In this document: one piece after another, positions 24,809 to 33,373 of the stretch | Layout: each line of letters starts with the position of its first letter | Numbering within the stretch: position 1 is the first letter of the stretch | Assembly (NCBI RefSeq): GCF_015354445.1 | Contig: NZ_JADKYT010000003.1 | Coordinates: 124,001-188,000 of the forward strand | DNA from: Methylophilus sp. QUAN | Lineage (GTDB): Bacteria > Pseudomonadota > Gammaproteobacteria > Burkholderiales > Methylophilaceae | Length of the DNA: 64,000 bases | Direction of reading: 5' to 3' | Position numbers and translations under genes: made by a program | The notes under the pieces: model-generated | What the model was told of the DNA's origin: nothing | Database searches by the model: none | Seen by the model: only the letters and a program-made list of their open reading frames with translations

Positions 24809-26668
24809 TCAAAGCTGCTCACCCGCCTCATAGGCGTGATACAACTCGGCATATTTACCCTGCTGCTGGATCAGTTGCGCATGCGGACCGAGTTCAGCCA
24901 ATTCACCGTGATATATCACGGCAATCAGGTCAGCATCGCGGATGGTGGCCAGGCGGTGGGCAATAATAATGGCAGTACGGCCTTCGCATAAACGCCGCAA
25001 CGCGTGCTGGATACGTCGTTCGGTTTGTATGTCGACGGCCGACGTGGCTTCATCGAGAATCAGGATAGTGGGATTGGCCAGATAGGCACGTAGCAAACAC
25101 ACCAGTTGGCGCTGGCCATGACTGAGATGTGAGCCTAATGCGCCAACTTCGGTATGGTATCCGTGCGGCAGGCGGCTGATCAGGTCATCAATGCCCAACT
25201 CGGCCGCGGCTTGTTCAAAGTCAGCCAAGGTAGCTTCAGGTTTTGCCAGGTGCAGGTTATCTATAATGCTACCGCTGAACAGCACGTTATCTTGCAGCAC
25301 CACGCCTACATGCTGGCGCAGGTTGCGCTGGCTCAGCTGGCGAATATCGACCTGGTCGATGAGCACTTGCCCTTGCTGCACATCATAAAAGCGCGTCAAT
25401 AACTGGATGAGGGTGCTTTTGCCATGACCAGTGGGGCCAACAATGGCCAGCACCTGCCCAGCCGGGACCGTTAAATTGAGATGCTTGATAACAGGTTTGG
25501 ACTGGTCTGGTAAATAAGAAAAACTCACGTCTTTAAACGCTACCTCGCCCTGAATCGTCGGCAAGGCAATGGCATCTACGTGGTCTACAATTTCCGGCTT
25601 GGTATCCAGCAATAGAAACACGCGCTGTGCCGAGGCAACCCCATTGGTATAGCGCTCAACCAGGTCACCCAATTCTTGCAACGGCCCCAAAAACATATAG
25701 ACATAAAACAGGCTGGCGGCAAATTGGCCCAGAGTGAGATGGCCCAGCGTGACCTCTTCACCACCGGCAACTAACAGCAGCATCAGGCCCAGTATCGTCA
25801 GCACGCCCGTGAAGTGTGTGAACCAGCCCGAAGCAATATTGCTGCGGACCAGTGAATGAATAAAGGCATTGACCAGCGCGCGGTAGCGCTGCAAGTTGCT
25901 CTCTTCCTGCACGGTTTGTTTGATAATGCGCACGCCTGCCACGGTCTCGACCAGGTGCGCGGTAAAACGGGTACGGTTTTCAGCCACACGCGCAAAATGC
26001 TGGCTGGATAATTTCCGGAATAGCGTGCTGGAAAGGATGAGCAAGGGAATCACCAGCGCCAGGTGATAAAACAGCGTCGGCGACACCCACAACAATATGC
26101 CAGCGGCCATGACGAACCTGAGCAAGGCAGAAAATATCTCCGGCGGTCCTTGAATCAACAGTGGTTCCAGGGCATCAATATCCCGATCGACCCTGGAAAT
26201 GATGCGGCCAGACTTGGTACGGTCAAAGTAAGCCACGCTTAGTTGCTGTACGTGACTAAATAGGTCTATGCGCAACTGGTTCAAAATGCGGATAGCCGCC
26301 GTGCCGGAAAAATATTGTGACAAGCCTGCCAGCACAAAACGTGCGGCCCACATACCGGCAAGGCCAAGCATGGCGACATTAATCACCTGCCAGTTCAAGC
26401 CAACCACGGCACCACGGTCAGCCGCAGACTGTGACTCATACAGCAACCCAAAATCAATGGCCTGCTGAATAAAATAAGGGCGCAAGAACACAAAGCAAAC
26501 CAGGGCCAGCTCGAGCAGCATGGCACTCACAATATACTTGCGCACCGGCTTGAGTAGCGGCAGCAGGCGCCAGAACATATTGCGGTTCAGTTGCTGCTTG
26601 GCCAGGGTTTCTTCGAGTTCGATATCAGACAGGACCTTGATATTCGGGTTACGTTCAGCGGCCATCAT
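24809..26668 (-). CDS. Second ABC pair, subunit B (LSHGQ signature)
   Basis: 619-aa exporter-fold half-transporter, paralogue of 18611-20452, with near-identical motifs: YFDRTKSGRIISRVDRDIDALEP in the membrane domain, Walker A GPTGHGKST, Walker B ILILDEATSAVD, signature LSHGQRQL. Its start (ATG at 26668, or 26665) overlaps the end of subunit A by about 14 bases. It provides the intact Walker A/B of the asymmetric dimer. The two pairs lie in opposite orientation about 4.4 kb apart, which indicates an internal duplication within the island. Substrate unknown. Confidence 0.88.
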   Translation of the reverse strand: MMAAERNPNIKVLSDIELEETLAKQQLNRNMFWRLLPLLKPVRKYIVSAMLLELALVCFVFLRPYFIQQAIDFGLLYESQSAADRGAVVGLNWQVINVAMLGLAGMWAARFVLAGLSQYFSGTAAIRILNQLRIDLFSHVQQLSVAYFDRTKSGRIISRVDRDIDALEPLLIQGPPEIFSALLRFVMAAGILLWVSPTLFYHLALVIPLLILSSTLFRKLSSQHFARVAENRTRFTAHLVETVAGVRIIKQTVQEESNLQRYRALVNAFIHSLVRSNIASGWFTHFTGVLTILGLMLLLVAGGEEVTLGHLTLGQFAASLFYVYMFLGPLQELGDLVERYTNGVASAQRVFLLLDTKPEIVDHVDAIALPTIQGEVAFKDVSFSYLPDQSKPVIKHLNLTVPAGQVLAIVGPTGHGKSTLIQLLTRFYDVQQGQVLIDQVDIRQLSQRNLRQHVGVVLQDNVLFSGSIIDNLHLAKPEATLADFEQAAAELGIDDLISRLPHGYHTEVGALGSHLSHGQRQLVCLLRAYLANPTILILDEATSAVDIQTERRIQHALRRLCEGRTAIIIAHRLATIRDADLIAVIYHGELAELGPHAQLIQQQGKYAELYHAYEAGEQL

Positions 26669-28523
26669 CCAACCCCATCAGTGCACGATAACGTGCATTA
26701 TTTTTCACCAGCGCCTGGTGTGTATCCGCAGCGATAATGCTGCCACCTGCCAGGAATAACACTTTATCTGCCAGCAAAATGGTAGACAACTTGCTGGCAA
26801 TCACCAGTACCGTCGTTGCACGCCCTTGTGTTTTCAGGGCGCGGATATTGTTTAATACATTGCGCTCAGTCACCGCATCCAGCGCACTGGTGGCGTCATC
26901 CAGCACCAGGATACGCGGCTGCCCGAGCAAGGCGCGCGCCAGGCAGACACGTTGCCGCTGACCACCAGACAAAGTCACACCACGGTCACCAATGCGGGTT
27001 TCCAGGCCGTCACTCAAACTCAGCAGTAGCTCTGACGCACTCGCCATTTGCAGCGCCCATTCCAGGTCTTCGTCAGTAGCTGACGGCGCCGCCAGCCGCA
27101 TATTGGCCGCCAGCGTATCGGAGAACAAAAAGGCCTCCTGCGGTACGGTATGTACCTGTTTGCGCAATTCGGCCAGTTGCAGGTCTTTGACGTCCAGCCA
27201 TTGGCCATCACTTCCCGCAATTTCGACCCGGCCATGGCTGACTTCTGCCAGTCTGGGCACCAGACCGGCCAGCGTACTTTTTCCCGATCCGGTGGTGCCC
27301 ACCAGCGCCACAATTTCACCGGCTTCGATATCAAATGTGCAATCACTGAGTACCGGATTACCGCCTTCTGGCGGCAACACCGATACCTGTTTAAAGTGTA
27401 GTGATAATGGCCCGGCCGGTAAGGCCTGCGTGCCGGATGTGATATCTGGTTCAGCATCCAGCAGGTCCCAGATGCGGGCCGCCGAAGAGCGCGCATCGGC
27501 GAACACCTGCATGACCCGCCCCACACCTTCTACCCGAAACACCAGGGTATTCACCATGAGTAAAGCAGCAATCAACTGACCAAGATTGAGCGCGTGCGTA
27601 TAAACCAGGTGGCAGCCAAACCCCAGCACCCAGACTTGCCCTAGCGCGACCACAAATTGCGGCAAGGGAATACGTGAGGTATAGAACGACAGGGCGGCAA
27701 ACGCCTGTGTCATGAAGCCCTGCACCTGTTGCTCAAAACGTTTGATACGGCTGGCTTCCAGCGCAAAAGCTTTAATCACGCGTACGCCATTGACGCCTTC
27801 GGTCAGGTCCTGGTTCACGGCATCGTAGGCCTCGCCCACTGCCCGATCGAGTTTAACCAGGTGTTCGGTTTGCAACAGCAAAATACCAAACCCAATCAGG
27901 CACAACAGCAGCGGCACCAGGCCCAGCCAGAAGTCATACCAGAATAAAAAGCCCATGGCGGCGCTGACCACCAAGGCCGTATCTACCACCTGGCGCCAGA
28001 AGCTGATGAGCGCATCTCGCAACTTGTCAGAGTCGCGCGTGGTGCGCGTCACCAGTTCGCCTGCGCCATGTTGCCAGTGATAGCTTTGATCCAGTCGCTG
28101 CACCTGAATCAGGATACGCTCGCGCAAATGGCCAATCAGATTCTGCTGGATAATCAGCGATAACCAGCCAACAAAATACAAAATCGCGGCACGTGCCAGC
28201 GCAATGCCGACAATCACCAATAGCCAGTGCCAGGCCACCTCACTATTCAAAGCGCCAGTAACCGTGCGCACAATGGCTTTGCCATGCTGCACCTCATCAA
28301 TGGCCCGCGCAATCAGGCCTTGCTGTAATGCCAGCAGCACATTGGCCGCTGCAAACAGCCCGGTACAGAGCCAGAACCTGACCGGGGTTCGGCTATACAG
28401 CAGCAGACAGCGGATCAGCGGGTAATGGTGGCGATTAAAGGCAAAAAATGCAGGCCAGGGTGGCTGGCCTGACTGCGGTAATACAGGTTTGTTTTCAAGA
28501 GAGTGTTCAGTCAAAGGATTCAA
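26655..28523 (-). CDS. Second ABC pair, subunit A (degenerate Walker B)
   Basis: 622 aa, paralogue of 16774-18618. It shares the HWQHGAGELVTRTTRDSDKLRDALISFWRQV stretch, Walker A GTTGSGKST, signature LSGGQRQR and Walker B ILVLDDATSALD with Asp for the catalytic Glu. The start appears to be TTG at 28523 (the other subunit A also uses TTG), with only a weak purine-rich site in front. It stands 109 bases after the two import permeases on the same strand; a poor -24/-12 match at 28566-28581 could be its promoter. Confidence 0.85.
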   Translation of the reverse strand: MNPLTEHSLENKPVLPQSGQPPWPAFFAFNRHHYPLIRCLLLYSRTPVRFWLCTGLFAAANVLLALQQGLIARAIDEVQHGKAIVRTVTGALNSEVAWHWLLVIVGIALARAAILYFVGWLSLIIQQNLIGHLRERILIQVQRLDQSYHWQHGAGELVTRTTRDSDKLRDALISFWRQVVDTALVVSAAMGFLFWYDFWLGLVPLLLCLIGFGILLLQTEHLVKLDRAVGEAYDAVNQDLTEGVNGVRVIKAFALEASRIKRFEQQVQGFMTQAFAALSFYTSRIPLPQFVVALGQVWVLGFGCHLVYTHALNLGQLIAALLMVNTLVFRVEGVGRVMQVFADARSSAARIWDLLDAEPDITSGTQALPAGPLSLHFKQVSVLPPEGGNPVLSDCTFDIEAGEIVALVGTTGSGKSTLAGLVPRLAEVSHGRVEIAGSDGQWLDVKDLQLAELRKQVHTVPQEAFLFSDTLAANMRLAAPSATDEDLEWALQMASASELLLSLSDGLETRIGDRGVTLSGGQRQRVCLARALLGQPRILVLDDATSALDAVTERNVLNNIRALKTQGRATTVLVIASKLSTILLADKVLFLAGGSIIAADTHQALVKNNARYRALMGLDDGR

Positions 28524-28565
28524 CTTCTATCTATAAATCTTGATCTTTGCGTACAGCATCACGCT

Positions 28566-28581
28566 GCGATTTCTGCGCCAA
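28566..28581 (-). promoter_or_regulatory. Weak sigma-54-like site before the second ABC pair
   Basis: Minus strand TTGGCGCAGAAATCGC has GG-N10-GC spacing, but both elements deviate (GGCGC, TCGC). About 45 bases before the TTG start. Tentative. Confidence 0.3.
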
Positions 28582-28632
28582 GATCTATCTATTGAGTGCG
28601 GCGATGGCTTATGGTGATGGTTGCGGATGGCG

Positions 28633-29406
28633 CTAGCCGACCTGACGCCATTTGAACAGGTGATTACTCGCCAGCTTAATCAGCAGAGACATCCCATAAC
28701 CGAGTACGCCAATCACAAAAGTCACAATAATCAGGACATCCATCCGGGAAGCTTCCTGTGCGTTCATCATTAAATTGCCCAGCCCGGCACCAGCGGTAAA
28801 CAATAACTCGCTACCGATGGTGGATAACCAGGCAAACGCCAGTGCCAGTGAAAAGCCGGTGAATACCTGCGGCAAGGCAGCGGGCAAGGTGATGCGGCGA
28901 TAGATCTGCCAGCGGCTCAAGCGATACACCTGGCCGACTTCATTAAAACGGCGGTCAACTTGCAACATGCCTTCAAAAGTTGATAACACCACCGGGTAAA
29001 ACGCCGACAGGCTGACCACAATCAATTTTGAGGTATCGCCATTGCCAAACCATAATGCGAACAATGGCACCAGGCCCAGCAAAGGCACCTGGCGGATCGC
29101 ATGGTAAATCGGCGTAATCAGGATATTGGCTGTGCGCGATACAGCCACCAGTGAACCCACCAGGAACCCCGCACTTGCACCCAGCAACAGGCCAGTGAGC
29201 GCACGCTGCACGCTGGCCTGTACATTCACTAGCAACTCGCCACTGCGGCTGAGCTCGACCACGCCTGCCCAGATCTGCCCCAACGAAGCAAAGGCATACG
29301 CATGATTGGCATCCAGGCGCGACATCGCATCCCAGGCCAGAATCACCAATATCGGCAATACCCAGCCACGCCAGTCGGGGATCCATTTATAAAAAGAATT
29401 TTGCAT
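28633..29406 (-). CDS. SsuC-type ABC transporter permease (2)
   Basis: 257 aa BPD-type inner-membrane permease of the sulfonate/nitrate/taurine group, about six membrane segments. The EAA loop region VYRLSRWQIYRRITLPAALPQVFTGF is the contact with the ATPase SsuB-like protein (32261). QVPLLGLVPLFALWFGNG is the family's central motif. It is the last gene of the six-gene operon from 33136. Two different permeases suggest a heterodimeric channel, where the classical SsuC is a homodimer. Confidence 0.88.
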   Translation of the reverse strand: MQNSFYKWIPDWRGWVLPILVILAWDAMSRLDANHAYAFASLGQIWAGVVELSRSGELLVNVQASVQRALTGLLLGASAGFLVGSLVAVSRTANILITPIYHAIRQVPLLGLVPLFALWFGNGDTSKLIVVSLSAFYPVVLSTFEGMLQVDRRFNEVGQVYRLSRWQIYRRITLPAALPQVFTGFSLALAFAWLSTIGSELLFTAGAGLGNLMMNAQEASRMDVLIIVTFVIGVLGYGMSLLIKLASNHLFKWRQVG

Positions 29407-29444
29407 ACGGATATCTATCTATTCACTTGCGGTTGATTGCGGGC

Positions 29445-30212
29445 TTAGGCTTTCACGGCAGCCTGCCAGGGAATCAGGCGGATCTCGGCCCACTTAAAGA
29501 GTTTGTCTATGCTAAATCCGACCAGGCCGGTGATGACGACGCCGACCATGACCACGTCCAGGCGGAACATTTCGCGGCCCAACTGCATCATTTGGCCGAT
29601 GCCGCTATCAGCCGCCAGCAGCTCTGCCGCGACCAGGATGGTCCATGAGCGCGAAAAAGCGATCCTGAGCCCGGTGAATACCGGCGGCGTAATGGCCGGG
29701 ATAATCAGCTTGCGATACAGCGTGGTTTTAGGCAGGTGATAAATGCGCGCCACCTCGAAATAATTTTTCGAGACACCTTTGGTCGCATCATAGGCGGCCA
29801 GCGCCACGGTCAGAAAAGCGGCTTTGGTGACAATAATGACCTTGAAAATCTCATCCACACCCAGCAACAAGATCAGGATAGGAATCAAGGCAATGGTAGG
29901 CACCTGACGCAGGCCCTGAAACAAGGGCAAGGCAAACGCTTCCACACGTGGCGAGATCGCCATCCAGATACCAAACAGCACACCGGTGAGTGCACCGAGG
30001 CCAAAACCAGTGAGCAGGCGGAAAAAGCTGGCTTTGAGGTGTAAGGCCAGCTCGCCATTCGCGGTGAGCTCTTCCAACGTTGCCACAACGGCACCCGGCG
30101 AGACTAGTACGTCGTCAGAGTACCAGCCTGCCGCAGCTACCCACCACCAGACCACCAGCAGCAAGAACGGCGAAATCAGGAAAGGGAAAAATTGTTTCCA
30201 GTCACGTGTCAT
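29445..30212 (-). CDS. SsuC-type ABC transporter permease (1)
   Basis: 255 aa inner-membrane permease. It has LRQVPTIALIPILILLLGVDEIFKV (family core) and the EAA loop YHLPKTTLYRKLIIPAITPPVFTGL. It lies 24 bases after exbD and 38 before the second permease. With SsuB-like ATPase and a binding protein (33374) it would form a sulfonate/organosulfur importer. Confidence 0.88.
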   Translation of the reverse strand: MTRDWKQFFPFLISPFLLLVVWWWVAAAGWYSDDVLVSPGAVVATLEELTANGELALHLKASFFRLLTGFGLGALTGVLFGIWMAISPRVEAFALPLFQGLRQVPTIALIPILILLLGVDEIFKVIIVTKAAFLTVALAAYDATKGVSKNYFEVARIYHLPKTTLYRKLIIPAITPPVFTGLRIAFSRSWTILVAAELLAADSGIGQMMQLGREMFRLDVVMVGVVITGLVGFSIDKLFKWAEIRLIPWQAAVKA

Positions 30213-30236
30213 ACACTTACACCCCTAGCCTCTTCA

Positions 30237-30641
30237 CTACTCGCCTTGCGTCAGCACAGCCACGCGCGTAATGCCGGCGCGCTCAATCGCCGCCATCACC
30301 TTGGCCACTTTGCCGTAGTTCACGGCTTCATCTGAACTCAAGTGCAAGGTCACATCAGGGTTGCTATCGTGCAAACGTTTCAGTTCTGGCTCTATCGTTT
30401 CCAGTGGATATTCCTGGCGGTCGATAAACAGCTTGCCAGCAGCATCTACCGACACCGTCACCGGTTTTTTCTGCTCGGGTGCTTTGGTGGCAGCTGTTTT
30501 AGGCAAGTTGACCTGAATGGCATTGTTCATCAATGGCGCGGTGACAATAAACGCCACCAGCAAGACCAGCATGACATCAACCAGGGGCGTAACGTTGATC
30601 TCACTCAAGACGTCATCATCAGCATTTGTAGAAATAGCCAT
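30237..30641 (-). CDS. exbD: ExbD, TonB energising protein
   Basis: 134 aa: one N-terminal membrane helix carrying the proton-relevant Asp (INVTPLVDVMLVLLVAFIV) and a periplasmic domain ending in AIERAGITRVAVLTQGE. Overlaps exbB by one base. Part of a dedicated TonB complex for the receptor at 14227 (inference from co-location and common sigma-54 control). Confidence 0.93.
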   Translation of the reverse strand: MAISTNADDDVLSEINVTPLVDVMLVLLVAFIVTAPLMNNAIQVNLPKTAATKAPEQKKPVTVSVDAAGKLFIDRQEYPLETIEPELKRLHDSNPDVTLHLSSDEAVNYGKVAKVMAAIERAGITRVAVLTQGE

Positions 30642-31384
30642 TATGCAGTGGCTCCTTTCAGGTTACGCACCACACCAGCGGTGCCAGTGGCAACGAACTC
30701 GCCTGGTTTGGTCGCATCTGTGGCTTTTCTAAAGGTCACGCGGCGGGAGACTTTGATCAGGTCTTCGGCAAAATCGTCCAGGTTGTTGCTGCTGGTTTTT
30801 AAACGGCGCAGGAAGAAGTTATACGCCAGCACCGCAGGAACCGCGACAGCAATACCAATCGCTGTGGCCACCAGGGCCTCACCGATCGGCCCAGCCACCA
30901 CTTCCAGGCTGGCAGTGCCTAGTTTGCTGATATCCGTCAGCGCATGCATGATGCCCCATACTGTGCCCAACAGGCCGACGAACGGTGCGGTACTGCCGAT
31001 ACTGGCCAGCACCACCAGGCCTGCTTCACGCAAAACTTTTTCTTTCTGGATTTGTTGACGCAAGGCGCGCTCCAGCACCTCCTGGCGGTCACCACTATGA
31101 CGCAAATCATCTGCCGCTTCGGCATCCAGGTCTTTCAAGGTTTCAAAGCCAACTTGAGCCACACGGTATGCCGGGCCACTATGGCCTTCAAGCGTAGACG
31201 CTTCCTGCAAACTTTTCGCACCCCAGAACGCGGCCCTGAATTTAACGTTTTGCTTGCGGATCAGCCAGACCTGGAACGACTTGGCCAAAATAATGGTCCA
31301 GGTCACGCCTGAGGCCACCAGCAAAGTAATCAATACACCAAGCACCACTGGGGATGCACTTTGATAAGTTTCTAAACTAAACAT
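30641..31384 (-). CDS. exbB: ExbB (MotA/TolQ/ExbB proton channel family)
   Basis: 247 aa, three membrane segments: N-terminal near VVLGVLITLLVASGVTWTIILAK, then EAGLVVLASIGSTAPFVGLLGTVWGIMHAL and GEALVATAIGIAVAVPAVLAYNFF, which are the TolQ/ExbB signature helices. With ExbD it forms the proton channel driving TonB. It is 25 bases behind tonB. Confidence 0.94.
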   Translation of the reverse strand: MFSLETYQSASPVVLGVLITLLVASGVTWTIILAKSFQVWLIRKQNVKFRAAFWGAKSLQEASTLEGHSGPAYRVAQVGFETLKDLDAEAADDLRHSGDRQEVLERALRQQIQKEKVLREAGLVVLASIGSTAPFVGLLGTVWGIMHALTDISKLGTASLEVVAGPIGEALVATAIGIAVAVPAVLAYNFFLRRLKTSSNNLDDFAEDLIKVSRRVTFRKATDATKPGEFVATGTAGVVRNLKGATA

Positions 31385-31409
31385 ACACTTTCCTTTTCAA
31401 AATAAAAAA

Positions 31410-32243
31410 TTACTGCAGCTTGAACTCAACCGGGAATATGGCCCAACCTTCAACCGGGGTATTCCCACGTTTTGCCGGGGTAAATGCCCAGCGTTTCGCT
31501 GCAGCAACCGCAGCATCATCCAGTATGCCGTGGCCACTGGACTTCTTGACTTTGACCTCACCTGGCTTACCATTCGGCAAGACTTTTACCCGCAACACCA
31601 CCGTGCCTTCCAGGCCTTGATCAGCAGCAAAGTCCGGATACTCTGGAGAGGGATTATTTAAGTGACCAACACCGCCTTTGGCCTCAACCAATGGCTCCTC
31701 TTTAATGACGGGCGGCTGCGGTGCCGGTTCTGGCGTGGGCTCAGCCACCACCGGGCCGCTGGTTTTCGCCGCCGTGGTGTTTTCTTGCACCACAATATCG
31801 CTAGGCGCAATATGCTGATCAGCAGGGGCGGTTCTTAATGCCGCAGGCTTGGCGGCCTGTGGCGGTGGGTTCGCGCGCTGCACCTTGGGTGGCGGCGGTG
31901 GCGGTGGCTTTGGCGGCTCGATGACTGGCGGCGGAATCACCTCAGGCTTAATAAACTCGACAATCACTTCGGTTTTCTTCGGCTTGACGATACTGGGCTG
32001 ATGCAAGGCATTGATAAACCCCGTCAGCCCGATAATATGCGCCAGCACCACCACAGCAATCAGTGCCAGCAATTTGTTGCGTGGAATGATCTGATCGACA
32101 CGATTCCATTGACTGACGACACGCTCAGATAACTTGTCAAAGTCCTCACTGGTCGCAACCAACCGCCTGGCCTTGCTTTTATCTGACAGGGAATCCCAAA
32201 TCGTGGAATGCTGCGCGGGCGTTTTTAGTGCCGTTGTTGACAT
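31410..32243 (-). CDS. tonB: TonB
   Basis: 277 aa. A cytoplasmic N-terminus of about 55 residues (longer than usual), a membrane helix near residues 56-78 (LLALIAVVVLAHIIGLTGF), a proline-rich periplasmic spacer (EPPKPPPPPPPK), and the C-terminal TonB domain with GLEGTVVLRVKVLPNGKPGEV and AAVAAAKRWAFTPAKRG. Transmits energy to outer-membrane receptors. TTAGGAGTTTGT precedes the ATG. It sits inside the ABC-import operon, immediately after the ATPase gene. Confidence 0.94.
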   Translation of the reverse strand: MSTTALKTPAQHSTIWDSLSDKSKARRLVATSEDFDKLSERVVSQWNRVDQIIPRNKLLALIAVVVLAHIIGLTGFINALHQPSIVKPKKTEVIVEFIKPEVIPPPVIEPPKPPPPPPPKVQRANPPPQAAKPAALRTAPADQHIAPSDIVVQENTTAAKTSGPVVAEPTPEPAPQPPVIKEEPLVEAKGGVGHLNNPSPEYPDFAADQGLEGTVVLRVKVLPNGKPGEVKVKKSSGHGILDDAAVAAAKRWAFTPAKRGNTPVEGWAIFPVEFKLQ

Positions 32244-32260
32244 ACAAACTCCTAAATACT

Positions 32261-33136
32261 CTAACTAATCTCGATGAAGTCACTTAAGACATCATCTTTA
32301 ATATGCTGAAACTCGGCTGAAGTACGGTGCCGTGGCCTAGGCAAATCGACGTCGACGACACGCTTGATACGTCCGGGATTCGCTTCCATCACTACCACAC
32401 GATCACCCAGAAACACCGCTTCTTCCACGTCGTGCGTAACCAGGATGGACGTCGTGCCTTCGGTTTCCCACAGACGCTGCAACTCTTGCTGCATCTTCAG
32501 GCGGGTCAGGGCATCCAGTGCGCCAAACGGTTCATCCAGCAACAGCAAGCGCGGTTTAAGCACCAAGGCCCTGGCGATGGCGACACGCTGTGACATACCG
32601 CCGGAAATCTGGTGTGGGTAAGCCTGGGCAAACCCACTCAAACCAACCAGCTCAATCTGGTGTTTGACGCGTGCATCAATCTCCTGCTGCGTCAACCCGG
32701 ACGATTCCAAGGCCAGCGCTACATTCTGCTCAACGGTCAGCCATGGAAACAATCGATGCTCTTGAAACACCAGCCCTCTATCGAGCGAGGTGCCAGACAC
32801 TTGTTCACCTAGCCAGACGATGTTGCCGTCGTAGCTGCTATCCAGACCGGCAATCAGTCTGAGCAAGGTGGACTTGCCGCAACCACTGCTACCGACAATC
32901 GAAATAAACTCGCCTTTGCTGACGGCCAGCGAAAAGTCAGACAACACCGTCAGCGCTTTACCGTTGAGTTGGAAAGTTTTGGAGACGCCCTCTACCGCCA
33001 GCACAGCGGAGGCAGTTGCCAGTGACAGATGCTGCCCCCCACGCAGGCCCGATGATCTGACCGAGGTCAGGCCGTCTCCTGGATGATCAGCGTGTGCTTC
33101 GTTAATCACACTTAAAGCAGTTTTGGGGCGACTCAT
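32261..33136 (-). CDS. SsuB-like ABC importer ATPase
   Basis: 291-aa ATPase of the nitrate/sulfonate/taurine group. Walker A GSSGCGKST, signature ISGGMSQRVAIARAL, Walker B LLLLDEPFGALD, and switch His in THDVEEAV. The Q-loop region reads VFQEHRLFPWLTV, characteristic of SsuB/TauB. The N-terminus has an extra 45 residues before the ATPase core. First gene of a six-gene unit (ATPase-tonB-exbB-exbD-permease-permease) under the sigma-54 promoter at 33171. Confidence 0.9.
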   Translation of the reverse strand: MSRPKTALSVINEAHADHPGDGLTSVRSSGLRGGQHLSLATASAVLAVEGVSKTFQLNGKALTVLSDFSLAVSKGEFISIVGSSGCGKSTLLRLIAGLDSSYDGNIVWLGEQVSGTSLDRGLVFQEHRLFPWLTVEQNVALALESSGLTQQEIDARVKHQIELVGLSGFAQAYPHQISGGMSQRVAIARALVLKPRLLLLDEPFGALDALTRLKMQQELQRLWETEGTTSILVTHDVEEAVFLGDRVVVMEANPGRIKRVVDVDLPRPRHRTSAEFQHIKDDVLSDFIEIS

Positions 33137-33170
33137 GTTTTATCCTGTACAAATAACTAGGTATCTATAG

Positions 33171-33187
33171 GCAATCGCTGTGCCAAG
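33171..33187 (-). promoter_or_regulatory. Sigma-54 promoter of the ABC-TonB operon
   Basis: Minus strand TTGGCACAGCGATTGCC: GG (33184-33183), ten bases, GC (33172-33171), with perfect TGGCAC and TTGC elements. About 35 bases before the ATG at 33136. Confidence 0.82.
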
Positions 33188-33291
33188 TTGAAAATTAATA
33201 TTTATCATTTAATAATCATATGGTTATGAATAAAATGGCGAATACCCCATATTGAGCAATGTTGTATATCCATCATTTGATTGATGCCTGC

Positions 33292-33307
33292 TGCTGGCAT
33301 AGCAACA
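33292..33307. promoter_or_regulatory. Activator-site inverted repeat (TGCTGG-N4-GCAACA)
   Basis: A variant of the island repeat with a strong GCAACA arm, about 108 bases above the sigma-54 promoter at 33171. Confidence 0.5.
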
Positions 33308-33310
33308 GAC

Positions 33311-33342
33311 ATAAAAAAACAGATGGCGGGAGACCATCTGTT
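33311..33342 (-). terminator. Terminator of the binding-protein operon
   Basis: AACAGATGG and CCATCTGTT (33318-33326 / 33334-33342) form the stem; on the minus strand TTTTTTT follows. It ends the operon 36276-33374. Confidence 0.85.
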
Positions 33343-33373
33343 ATCAGGGATTGCCGGGAGGCAATGAGGGTTA

